A stretch of 6,559 nucleotides of DNA from an uncultured Lachnoclostridium sp. GTDB taxonomy: Bacteria; Bacillota; Clostridia; Lachnospirales; Lachnospiraceae. Both the position numbers and the translations under genes were made by a program. The notes under the pieces were generated by a model. The model had not been told where the DNA came from. It worked only from the letters and a program-made list of their open reading frames with translations, and ran no database searches. Shown here piece by piece: positions 1 to 6,060 of this stretch (the first letter of the stretch is position 1; every line of letters begins with the position of its first letter). The stretch spans positions 1 through 6,559 of the forward strand of contig CAJMFH010000059.1 in assembly GCA_905212635.1 (NCBI GenBank), in the 5' to 3' direction.

Positions 1-19
1 AAAAGTAAAAGTCAGGTAG
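1..19 (+). CDS. 3' end of an upstream gene, probable paralogue of the 868-aa secreted protein
   Basis: Only the last five codons (Lys-Val-Lys-Val-Arg) and a TAG stop at 17-19 lie in the window. The call rests on identity: the first 55 bases, covering this coding tail, the stop and most of the terminator, match 2801-2855 without a difference, and the latter is the end of the complete secreted-protein gene. By inference the upstream gene is a tandem copy, or shares at least a basic fibronectin-III-like C-terminus with it. How far the similarity runs upstream cannot be seen. The alternative is a short duplicated segment carrying only the gene end and terminator. Confidence 0.6.
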
Positions 20-55
20 ATCAAAAATTCCCGCCATCCGGTCAGGATGGGCGGG
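1..55 (+). repeat. 55-bp exact direct repeat, left copy
   Basis: Identical base for base to 2801-2855. It holds the end of a coding frame, its stop and the terminator stem. Position 56 is the first difference (G here, A at 2856), and weaker similarity continues to the shared ATCTGAAA at 66-73 and 2865-2872, one base out of register. The left limit is unknown because the window starts inside the repeat. Confidence 0.9.
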
Positions 56-64
56 GATTTTTTT
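23..64 (+). terminator. Intrinsic terminator of the upstream gene
   Basis: The arms 23-39 and 45-62 pair over about 17 bp, with a GGTCA loop (40-44), one bulged G (49) and a T run at 58-64. The GC-rich core is CCCGCCATCC against GGATGGGCGGG. G56 pairs with T29 as a G-U wobble where the second copy has an A-U pair, so the one substitution between copies keeps the stem. The A run on the 5' side means the hairpin could also work for transcription on the other strand. Confidence 0.9.
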
Positions 65-92
65 AATCTGAAATAATCAGACAATATCAAAG

Positions 93-105
93 TTTCAGGC
101 TGAAA
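93..105. promoter_or_regulatory. Short palindrome upstream of the promoter, possible operator
   Basis: TTTCAG and CTGAAA flank a single G, giving a 13-bp odd palindrome that ends 12 bases before the -35 box of the secreted-protein gene. A smaller inverted pair, TCTGA at 67-71 and TCAGA at 77-81, lies just upstream. The position would suit an activator or repressor site, but palindromes this short are common in AT-rich DNA and no known regulator is recognised. Confidence 0.2.
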
Positions 106-117
106 AATATAAAAGAC

Positions 118-146
118 TTGAGCGTTTACAGAATAGATGATATAAT
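118..146 (+). promoter_or_regulatory. Sigma-A-type promoter with extended -10 for the secreted-protein gene
   Basis: The -35 box is TTGAGC (118-123, four of six consensus bases), the spacer is 17 bp, and the -10 box is a perfect TATAAT (141-146). A TG at 138-139, one base before the -10, gives an extended -10 element that would offset the weak -35. Transcription should start near 152-154, leaving a leader of about 60 nt before the ATG at 213. Confidence 0.75.
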
Positions 147-212
147 ATTTGCATATAAATCGTGAATAGAAAGAAACTTATGAACGGGTAAAATGGAAAA
201 GGAGGAAGAAGA

Positions 213-2819
213 ATGGAAAAGAAAAAATGGATAAAAATTTTATTTGCATTTTGCATGATCTTGATTTTATCACCGGTCAGTACAGTTTTTGCAGATGAAA
301 TTTCAGAATCTGCAGATATCATATCAGCTCCAAAGGCAGTTTCTGCATCAGATTCGCGTGAAACAATTAGAGCGATAGAGCTGAATCTGAAACCAATAAC
401 CGAAATTACAAATATTAATGACTTTCAACCAATCACTTATTCTCCATCAGATAAAATTACTTTGAAAGAAGTTATTGTATATGAAGGGTATGATAAAGTA
501 ACGGGTCCAATTGCTTCCGCATATAATTCTAATAAGGCCTATACAGTTATGTATGAATTTGGATGCGATAAGGAAGCGTATGAACTTGACTCTTATTATA
601 GTAAAGTAAAAATAAATTCTAAATATATACAGGACTGGAGTTACAAATGTCTCTATGGGGACACACTAAGGGTTTTTGTGTCTTATCCAAGTCTGAAAAA
701 TAAAGTTGGTGTAACCTTTAAGCCAAGAGATCAATGGAGTGGCAGCATTTCTAACATGTATGTTGGTCATGATCTGGGTGATGTCTATTCCGTTTGGCTT
801 AGTTATTACAATGGGTTAAATCAAATTGATAAAAGCATTGATAGGGATACAGCATATGATCCAACAAAAGATTACAGTGTATGTATTACCATTACTGGGA
901 AAGATCATGCTGTTACCATTTCACCTGATTTAACAAAGGATGATGTTACAATTAATTATGGCACGATCTGGAAAGTTGCCAGGGATGATTATTATGGTTA
1001 TACAAAAATCTATGTGAATTTCCCAAGTGTAGAAGATGACAGCAGGGAATATACAGTCAAAGCGAAAAATGCTGAAATAATGAATGAAGCAGGTGAACCT
1101 GTTTCTAAGGCAAAAGCAGGGACAGTCCTTACAGTGAAACTTAAGGATCTCGATAAAATGTACGCTTTTGAGAAATGGGTGGTTGATGATAACAGTACAG
1201 ATGTGAAGTTTCATGATGCGAAGAGTACGACAACAACCTTTGTTATGCCAAAAGGAGAAGTTTATATTTCACCGGCCAAGCTTTGGATAACGAGTGTGTT
1301 TTCTTATAAGCGGACTTATACCGGGGAAGAACAAACAGGAGTATTTATAGATCCTAACTATGCCGGTACAGTTACCGGAAATAAAGCGACAGAAGCAGGT
1401 ACCTATACTGCCAGGGTCAGTTTAAAAAAGGGATATAGTTGGTCTGATGGTAGTACAGAAGACAGGGAGATTGTCTGGAGCATCGCAAAAGCTGACCGGG
1501 ATGGACCAAGACAATTAGCCGGTGCCATGCCAACAAAGGAAGGAGCCAACGATGGCCGTATATTAGCAACAACAACGGAAATGGAATACCGAAAAGTCGG
1601 AACAACAACATGGAAAGACTGCCCGGATGAAGAGGTTACCGGGTTATCCACGGGAGACTATGAAGTAAGATATAAAGACACCAAATCTTACAATAGAAGT
1701 ATAGCCTTAATCTACACCGTTCCAATTTGGGGATCAAAGACATGGGCAACATGGATTGAAAATGGAACACCAGAAATAACAATGTTACCGAAAAATGCAA
1801 CGATTACCATTACTGCAGATCCGCCTGAAAAAGGTGAGGAATTTGACAAGTGGGTTCCCAATGCATCAAGTAATGTAAAGTTCGAGGATGAAAAGAGCGA
1901 AGTTACAAAAATGACAGTATTAGGAGGAAGTGTAACTGTCAGAGCTACCTACAAAGAGAAAGAAACACCAGGTGTCTGGAAACACGATTTAAACGTAATG
2001 AATGGTCAGGGCAGTGGAAAATATGCATATAATAAAACAGTAGAAATAACAGCGGATCTAGCTCCGGAAGGCAAAGAGTTTGATAAGTGGGTAGTAGTAG
2101 AAGATACAGTGGCGGTAGCAGATATAACAAAACCGAAAACTACCCTTACAACAAAAGGTGTTGACGGATGGGTGGTAGCCACCTATAAAGATATCGGATC
2201 GACGGCTGTCGATCATACATTAACAGTCGTAAACGGGAGCATCTATGGCAGCTCTAATCCAGGAAAATTTAAGCGGAATGAAGCAGTAACACTCTATACT
2301 AAAGAATTTAAAAATTTTGATAAATGGGTTGTGACATCAGGATCCGTTGTGGCTATACTTCCAAATGAATATACTCTTAATGTAACTGTCATAACATCCG
2401 ATGAAGATGCAACGATTGAATCAACTCGTAAGAATGTTGAATCAGATACAACGCACACACAGACACCGGATACAGACAATACAGATAATACAGATCCGAA
2501 TAAAAACCAGAAACTTTCCGGTATTTCCATCAAAAAACTGACAGCCGGAAAGAAAAAATTTACAGTAAAATGGAAAAAAGCAAAGAAATCGGAGTCTGTT
2601 TCCGGTTATCAGATCCAGTATTCAACGGATAAAAAGTTTAAAAAGAATGTCAAAACAAAGAAGTGTGGAAAGAAAAAGAATTCGCTTACGGTGTCGAAAC
2701 TGAAAGCAAAAAAGAAGTACTATGTGAGAATGCGGAAATTCCGGAATGTAAAAAAAGATGGAAAGAAAAGCAGGATTTACGGTTCCTTTAGTAAAGTAAA
2801 AAAAGTAAAAGTCAGGTAG
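213..2819 (+). CDS. Secreted InlB-type repeat protein with basic fibronectin-III-like C-terminus
   Basis: This is an 868-residue exported protein of unknown function, probably a surface or extracellular adhesin-like protein. Residues 1-27 form a signal peptide (basic start, hydrophobic core, likely cleavage after Val-Phe-Ala). Residues 28-280 are Tyr/Asp-rich and not recognised. Four InlB B-repeat-like units carry the hallmark F(E/D)KWV near residues 319, 544, 623 and 702. Between the first and second sit an MBG-like Ig-type module (about 365-426, YTGEEQTGV and GTYTARVSLKKGYSW) and a segment like those in Clostridia surface proteins (about 433-500, MEYRKVGTTTW and GDYEVRY). A Thr/Asp/Asn linker (745-766) leads to a fibronectin-III-like domain (768-868, SGYQIQYSTDKKFK), in which I count 39 Lys/Arg of 101 residues. 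There is no LPXTG motif, C-terminal membrane helix or catalytic motif. The start is supported by GGAGG at 201-205, seven bases before the ATG. The gene is flanked by its own promoter and terminator, so it is probably monocistronic. Confidence 0.85.
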   Translation: MEKKKWIKILFAFCMILILSPVSTVFADEISESADIISAPKAVSASDSRETIRAIELNLKPITEITNINDFQPITYSPSDKITLKEVIVYEGYDKVTGPIASAYNSNKAYTVMYEFGCDKEAYELDSYYSKVKINSKYIQDWSYKCLYGDTLRVFVSYPSLKNKVGVTFKPRDQWSGSISNMYVGHDLGDVYSVWLSYYNGLNQIDKSIDRDTAYDPTKDYSVCITITGKDHAVTISPDLTKDDVTINYGTIWKVARDDYYGYTKIYVNFPSVEDDSREYTVKAKNAEIMNEAGEPVSKAKAGTVLTVKLKDLDKMYAFEKWVVDDNSTDVKFHDAKSTTTTFVMPKGEVYISPAKLWITSVFSYKRTYTGEEQTGVFIDPNYAGTVTGNKATEAGTYTARVSLKKGYSWSDGSTEDREIVWSIAKADRDGPRQLAGAMPTKEGANDGRILATTTEMEYRKVGTTTWKDCPDEEVTGLSTGDYEVRYKDTKSYNRSIALIYTVPIWGSKTWATWIENGTPEITMLPKNATITITADPPEKGEEFDKWVPNASSNVKFEDEKSEVTKMTVLGGSVTVRATYKEKETPGVWKHDLNVMNGQGSGKYAYNKTVEITADLAPEGKEFDKWVVVEDTVAVADITKPKTTLTTKGVDGWVVATYKDIGSTAVDHTLTVVNGSIYGSSNPGKFKRNEAVTLYTKEFKNFDKWVVTSGSVVAILPNEYTLNVTVITSDEDATIESTRKNVESDTTHTQTPDTDNTDNTDPNKNQKLSGISIKKLTAGKKKFTVKWKKAKKSESVSGYQIQYSTDKKFKKNVKTKKCGKKKNSLTVSKLKAKKKYYVRMRKFRNVKKDGKKSRIYGSFSKVKKVKVR
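1755..2426 (+). repeat. Three consecutive InlB-like protein repeats inside the secreted protein
   Basis: Residues about 515-581, 589-658 and 668-738 are diverged copies of one unit of about 70 residues. In each, a short strand (ENGTPEI, NVMNGQGSGKY, VVNGSIYGSS) is followed by a strand of the type TVEITAD, then FDKWV, then a variable half usually ending in VxATY. A fourth, separate copy lies at about 280-353 (FEKWVVDD). The copies are recognisable in protein but not obvious in DNA, so they are old duplications or separate domain gains. Confidence 0.7.
2472..2495 (+). repeat. 9-bp tandem repeat in the Thr-Asp-Asn linker
   Basis: The unit ACAGA(C/T)AAT occurs at 2472-2480 and 2481-2489, with a partial third copy ACAGAT at 2490-2495. 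It encodes Thr-Asp-Asn in the linker before the C-terminal domain. Because the unit is a multiple of three, slippage would change linker length without breaking the frame. Confidence 0.7.
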
Positions 2820-2855
2820 ATCAAAAATTCCCGCCATCCGGTCAGGATGGGCGGG
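2801..2855 (+). repeat. 55-bp exact direct repeat, right copy
   Basis: Exact copy of bases 1-55, covering the last six complete codons including the stop of the secreted-protein gene and the 5' arm, loop and most of the 3' arm of its terminator. The copies lie 2,800 bp apart in direct orientation, so recombination between them could delete or amplify the intervening gene. Confidence 0.9.
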
Positions 2856-2862
2856 AATTTTT
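2823..2862 (+). terminator. Intrinsic terminator of the secreted-protein gene
   Basis: The arms 2823-2839 and 2845-2862 pair over 17 bp with a GGTCA loop (2840-2844) and a single bulged G (2849). The stem ends in AAAAA against TTTTT, so it is nearly symmetric and could act in both directions. It begins three bases after the stop codon and separates the secreted-protein gene from the permease operon. Confidence 0.9.
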
Positions 2863-2889
2863 GCATCTGAAAAAAAGTAAAATTAGGAA

Positions 2890-2918
2890 TTGACCCCGGA
2901 AATATATCTTTGTAAAAT
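2890..2918 (+). promoter_or_regulatory. Sigma-A-type promoter of the permease-yqeC-yqeB operon
   Basis: TTGACC (2890-2895, five of six consensus bases) and TAAAAT (2913-2918, five of six) are separated by exactly 17 bp. Transcription would begin near 2924-2926, giving a leader of about 43 nt. That is too short for a purine or similar riboswitch, and no attenuator stem is visible between the start site and the ribosome binding site. Confidence 0.75.
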
Positions 2919-2950
2919 AAGAAAGAAACATGGAATATATGTAAAATTTA

Positions 2951-2956
2951 AGGAGG
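2951..2956 (+). promoter_or_regulatory. Ribosome binding site that sets the permease start
   Basis: AGGAGG lies 11 bases before the ATG at 2968, slightly longer than the usual spacing but the only strong site in the leader. The longest open frame begins earlier, at a TTG at 2890, but that TTG is part of the predicted -35 box and has no ribosome binding site. The extra 26 residues would also precede the usual NCS2 N-terminus. Together these favour 2968. Confidence 0.8.
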
Positions 2957-2967
2957 CTGTTTGTTTT

Positions 2968-4434
2968 ATGAAAGCAACAAATGAGAAAAAGTCAGAAGGT
3001 TATTCTTCACCGTATGATTTTGAGGGAAGAATTCCACTTTCTCAGGCAATTCCACTGGGGCTTCAGCATGTCATGGCAATGTTTATCGGAAACCTGACAC
3101 CGCTGATCATCGTGATGGGAGTTTGTGGACTGACCGCAGATGCAGGATTTGGCGAACTTCGTACGGCATTGCTCCAGAATGCAATGATCATCGCCGGAGT
3201 TGTTACACTGGTTCAGATGTTTTCCATCGGTCCGGTCGGAGGAAAAGTGCCGATCGTTATGGGAACGTCATCCGGATTTCTCGGAGTTCTGAACAATACC
3301 GTGGCAGCATGCGGCGGCGGTATTCTTGCTTATGGTGCGATTATGGGAGCCTGTATTGTCGGCGGTATTTTCGAGAGTGTTCTCGGAGCATTTTTGAAAC
3401 CGCTTCGTAAATTTTTCCCGCCGATCGTTACCGGATCGGTTGTTATTGCAATCGGATTATCACTGCTTGGTGTTGGTATCAACTATTTCTGCGGAGGAAG
3501 CGGCAAAGCGGACTATGGTTCACTTCCGAATCTGTTTCTGGGATTTGTAGTACTGGTTGTAATTGTACTGCTGAAACATTTCGCACCGCAGAAAAGTATC
3601 CTTTCTTCGTCTGCAATCCTGTTTGGTATTCTGGCAGGATATGTTGTGGCGATCATTATGACACTTACGCTTCCGCACACCGGTATCGATGCAGATGGTG
3701 TTCAGTATACTTACTCCTGGGTTGTTGATTTTGCCCAGGTAAAAAATGCAGCGTGGATCGCTGTGCCGAGCTTTATCGGTTTTGGTGCTTTATCTGATGT
3801 AAAGATCACATTCCAGGCAAGTGCGATCATCCCGATCGGCATCATGTTTATCGTAACGGCGATTGAGACAGTCGGTGATATTTCGGCCTGTATTGAGGGC
3901 GGTATGGATCGTGAAGCAACCGATTCCGAGCTGTCCGGCGGTGTGATCTGTGACGGACTCGGATCCGCTTTCGCGGCACTGTTCGGTGTACTGCCGAATA
4001 CTTCATTCTCGCAGAATGTGGGACTGGTTTCTCTGACAAAAGTTGTCAACCGTTTTGCAATCTCCATGGGAGCGATTTTCCTGATCCTGTGTGGATTCTG
4101 CCCGAAGATCGGTGCACTGATGTCCATCATGCCGCAGTCGGTTCTCGGAGGGGCAGCCGTTATGATGTTCGCATCGATTCTGATTTCCGGTATCCAGCTG
4201 ATCACAAAGCATCCGATCGGCAGCCGTGAGATTACGATTATTTCCGTAGCGATCGGTCTTGGATATGGTCTTGGAGCAACCACAGGGGCAACCGCTCATC
4301 TGCCGTATTATGTACAGCTGATCTTTGGCGGTTCCGGAATCGTACCATGTTCTCTGGCAGCGATCATTTTAAATATCGTTCTGCCAAAAGAATCCAAACC
4401 GGTTCGTGAAATGTGGGAACTGGAAGATAAATAA
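2968..4434 (+). CDS. NCS2 nucleobase:cation symporter, xanthine/uracil permease family
   Basis: This 488-residue polytopic membrane protein should import a purine (xanthine, urate or a related base) with a cation. The NCS2 family hallmarks are present in order: QHVMAM with the conserved His34 in the first helix, PPIVTGSVVIAIGLSL (151-166), the acidic helix AIETVGD (298-304, Glu300 in the substrate-binding position), PNTSFSQNVGLVSLTKV (343-359) with the family signature N-x-G-x4-T, and a hydrophobic C-terminal half. The QN (349-350) before the signature resembles xanthine/urate carriers more than uracil carriers, which usually have EN. Length fits the family. The stop touches the ATG of yqeC, so the two are probably translationally coupled, and the link to yqeC/yqeB/moaC supports a purine substrate for a molybdenum hydroxylase. 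Exact substrate is inferred; uracil or another base is possible. Confidence 0.93.
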   Translation: MKATNEKKSEGYSSPYDFEGRIPLSQAIPLGLQHVMAMFIGNLTPLIIVMGVCGLTADAGFGELRTALLQNAMIIAGVVTLVQMFSIGPVGGKVPIVMGTSSGFLGVLNNTVAACGGGILAYGAIMGACIVGGIFESVLGAFLKPLRKFFPPIVTGSVVIAIGLSLLGVGINYFCGGSGKADYGSLPNLFLGFVVLVVIVLLKHFAPQKSILSSSAILFGILAGYVVAIIMTLTLPHTGIDADGVQYTYSWVVDFAQVKNAAWIAVPSFIGFGALSDVKITFQASAIIPIGIMFIVTAIETVGDISACIEGGMDREATDSELSGGVICDGLGSAFAALFGVLPNTSFSQNVGLVSLTKVVNRFAISMGAIFLILCGFCPKIGALMSIMPQSVLGGAAVMMFASILISGIQLITKHPIGSREITIISVAIGLGYGLGATTGATAHLPYYVQLIFGGSGIVPCSLAAIILNIVLPKESKPVREMWELEDK

Positions 4435-5172
4435 ATGAAAAAAATCATATCAGTCATCGGAGCGGGCGGAAAGACGACCCTGATCCATCGACTGGCAGAA
4501 GAATATCAAAGGAAAGGAAATGCTGTGCTGGTGACGACGACAACGCATATGTTCGCAGAGCCGGGTACAGACCTCTCCGGCGATGCTTTTTCTATACGGG
4601 AGAAATTACAGAGAGATCACTATTGTATGGCGGGCATACAATGCTCCGAAAATCCGCAGAAAATGCAGGCACTTCCGGAGCATACACTAAGAGAATTGCT
4701 GCATTACGCGGATATTGTTCTGATAGAAGCGGACGGAGCGAAACATCATTCTCTGAAATATCCTTCCGGGGCAGAACCGGTGATTTTTTCGGGAACGACG
4801 GATCTTTATCTCGTGCTTGGAACGTGGGATATTGGGAAACCCTGTAAGAAGGTAATCTTTCGCTTTGATGAGATGCAGAAAGAAGAGCTTATCCGGGATG
4901 ATATGGAGCTGCCAAAAAGAAAGATTCTGCCGGAAGAAGCAGTGACAGAAGAGCATATCCGCAGAATCTTAAGGGCGTATCGGTACAGGCTGAAAGAAAT
5001 CGGGTATAATGAGAAAATAACTTGTCTGTTTTCAAAGCAAGATGGGGAAAACATTCGATTCTGTCAGGCAGATACCGATATAGCCTCCGGCGGATTGCAG
5101 AGGTGCACAGAAGAATATGTCATGCGATGCATGACGTGCACCTCGCAGCAAGAATGCCAAAGGCATTCTTGA
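4435..5172 (+). CDS. yqeC: Selenium-dependent molybdenum hydroxylase accessory protein YqeC
   Basis: This 245-residue cytoplasmic protein belongs to the YqeC family, found with selenium-dependent molybdenum hydroxylases and thought to help mature their cofactor; its biochemical role is not settled. A P-loop-like GAGGKTT lies at residues 9-15, the strand VLVTTTTHMF at 31-40, and the family block IEADGAKHHSLKYPSGAEPVI at 97-117. These support nucleotide binding. The ATG follows the permease TAA with no gap and only a weak GGAAG upstream, implying translational coupling. The last roughly 24 residues (222-245), rich in Cys with a CxxC at 232-235, are encoded by two strong hairpins and look like a tail acquired from a palindromic element. 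The frame ends in TGA and stays open in the same frame into yqeB, but the family is normally separate from YqeB, so a true stop is the simpler reading. Confidence 0.88.
   Translation: MKKIISVIGAGGKTTLIHRLAEEYQRKGNAVLVTTTTHMFAEPGTDLSGDAFSIREKLQRDHYCMAGIQCSENPQKMQALPEHTLRELLHYADIVLIEADGAKHHSLKYPSGAEPVIFSGTTDLYLVLGTWDIGKPCKKVIFRFDEMQKEELIRDDMELPKRKILPEEAVTEEHIRRILRAYRYRLKEIGYNEKITCLFSKQDGENIRFCQADTDIASGGLQRCTEEYVMRCMTCTSQQECQRHS
5096..5147. repeat. Composite imperfect palindrome (large hairpin) in the 3' end of yqeC
   Basis: The outer arms GAGGTGCAC (5100-5108) and GTGCACCTC (5136-5144) are perfect complements, extended by TGC (5096-5098) against GCA (5145-5147) with A5099 bulged. Inside, GTCATGC (5119-5125) and GCATGAC (5129-5135) pair around a GAT loop, leaving a one-sided 10-nt bulge (5109-5118). 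About 19 bp of pairing within 52 nt is far beyond chance for coding DNA. It has no T run, so it is not a classic terminator. It may be a REP/MITE-like repeat, an mRNA-stabilising fold or a protein site. Confidence 0.85.
5150..5170. repeat. Perfect 9-bp hairpin ending at the yqeC stop codon
   Basis: AAGAATGCC (5150-5158) and GGCATTCTT (5162-5170) are exact complements around an AAA loop, and T5170 is the first base of the yqeC TGA. It begins two bases after the larger hairpin, so the two probably form one element. Downstream bases are not a strong T run, so efficient termination is not expected; a processing or stability role in the operon mRNA is possible. Confidence 0.85.
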
Positions 5173-5217
5173 AACCGGGTTTTTCGAAAGTCTGAGCGGA
5201 ACAAATGGAGGATTAAA

Positions 5218-6060
5218 ATGAAACGGAATAGTTTGATCATCTGCCGCGGCGGAGGGGATCTGGCGACAGGGATCGTACACCGTCTGCACCGGGCGGGATT
5301 TCGTGTGCTGGTGCTGGAAACGGATCATCCGGCGGCGATCCGCCGTCAGGTTTCGTTCTGTGAGGCGGTCTACGAAGGAAAAGCGACCGTGGAAGGCGTG
5401 ACGGCACAGAGGATTGATTCTGTATCTGAAATGGAAGAAGTTTTTGCCGGAGGATGTGTACCGCTTTTCGTTGATTCCAAAGGAGCGTCGATCGCAGAGC
5501 TGCATCCGGATGTCGTGGTGGATGCGATCATTGCCAAGAAAAACCTTGGAACAACAAAAGAGATGGCTCCGCTTGTGATCGGAGTCGGGCCTGGATTTAC
5601 GGCCGGGGTCGATGTGGATCTTGTGATCGAATCGATGCGTGGACATAATCTGGCAAGAATTTTAGAAGAAGGATCGGCACTTCCGAATACCGGGATTCCG
5701 GGCAATATCGGTGGATTTACAAAAGAACGCGTGATCCATGCACCGACAGAAGGATTTATCAAAAATATCCACCAGATCGGTGATGTAGTGGAAGCGGGCA
5801 CAGAGATTGCCAGAATTTATGAAAACATGGATGAATCCGGAAATTTTAGCGGTGCATCGGTAGCAGTTCCGGCAACAATCACCGGCATTATCCGAGGTCT
5901 GATCCGAGAAGGCTATCATTTCCCGAAAGGATTTAAGATCGCAGATATTGATCCAAGAGAAGGTGAATTGAAAAACTGTTTTACGATTTCAGATAAAGCC
6001 AGAAGTATCGGCGGCAGCGTGCTGGAAGCGGTTTGTCATCATGTAAATACGTGCAGCTAA
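5218..6060 (+). CDS. yqeB: Selenium-dependent molybdenum hydroxylase system protein YqeB (EF2563 family)
   Basis: This 280-residue cytoplasmic protein belongs to the YqeB/EF2563 family, which co-occurs with selenium-dependent molybdenum hydroxylases and YqeC; its precise reaction is unknown and a role in cofactor maturation is inferred. The N-terminus has a Rossmann-like glycine-rich turn, RGGGDLATGIVHRL (10-23), followed by VLVLETDHPAAIRR (30-43). The middle carries the family block VIGVGPGFTAGVDVDLVIES (120-139). The C-terminal half contains NTGIPGNIGGFTKERVIHAP (157-176) and a strand-rich stretch, GDVVEAGTEIARI (188-200), resembling biotinyl/lipoyl-like folds. GGAGG at 5207-5211, six bases before the ATG, supports the start. 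It follows yqeC by 45 bp in the same frame. Base composition is higher in GC than the left part of the window (39 of 60 bases GC in 5281-5340). Confidence 0.9.
   Translation: MKRNSLIICRGGGDLATGIVHRLHRAGFRVLVLETDHPAAIRRQVSFCEAVYEGKATVEGVTAQRIDSVSEMEEVFAGGCVPLFVDSKGASIAELHPDVVVDAIIAKKNLGTTKEMAPLVIGVGPGFTAGVDVDLVIESMRGHNLARILEEGSALPNTGIPGNIGGFTKERVIHAPTEGFIKNIHQIGDVVEAGTEIARIYENMDESGNFSGASVAVPATITGIIRGLIREGYHFPKGFKIADIDPREGELKNCFTISDKARSIGGSVLEAVCHHVNTCS

Noticed and set aside
180..234. Small upstream frames before the secreted-protein gene (ATG at 180 and at 193)
   Set aside because: The first has three codons; the second is out of frame, overlaps the real start and has no ribosome binding site of its own.
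2930..2944. Four-codon leader peptide before the permease
   Set aside because: No ribosome binding site, no regulatory codon run and no attenuator follows it.
2890..2967. Upstream TTG start for the permease adding 26 residues
   Set aside because: The TTG lies in the predicted -35 box, has no ribosome binding site, and the added residues do not resemble an NCS2 N-terminus; AGGAGG precedes the ATG at 2968.
2919..2967. Purine riboswitch or attenuator in the permease leader
   Set aside because: The predicted leader is only about 43 nt, A-rich, with no stems or terminator-like hairpin, too short for a purine aptamer plus expression platform.
3711..4283. 190-residue open frame on the minus strand within the permease
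   Set aside because: Antisense shadow of a clear NCS2 gene; Pro/Ser/Ile-rich translation with no domain.
5096..5170. Hairpins at the end of yqeC as an intrinsic terminator
   Set aside because: Neither stem is followed by a clear run of T residues, and yqeB starts within 50 bp with a good ribosome binding site.
5170..5172. TGA of yqeC as a selenocysteine codon
   Set aside because: A bacterial SECIS should lie just downstream of the TGA. The strong hairpin here is upstream, the downstream sequence folds poorly, and YqeC and YqeB are normally separate proteins.
5032..5646. 204-residue open frame on the minus strand across the end of yqeC and yqeB
   Set aside because: It lies opposite two well-supported family proteins, and its length is explained by the codon bias of yqeB. 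The translation matches nothing I recognise.
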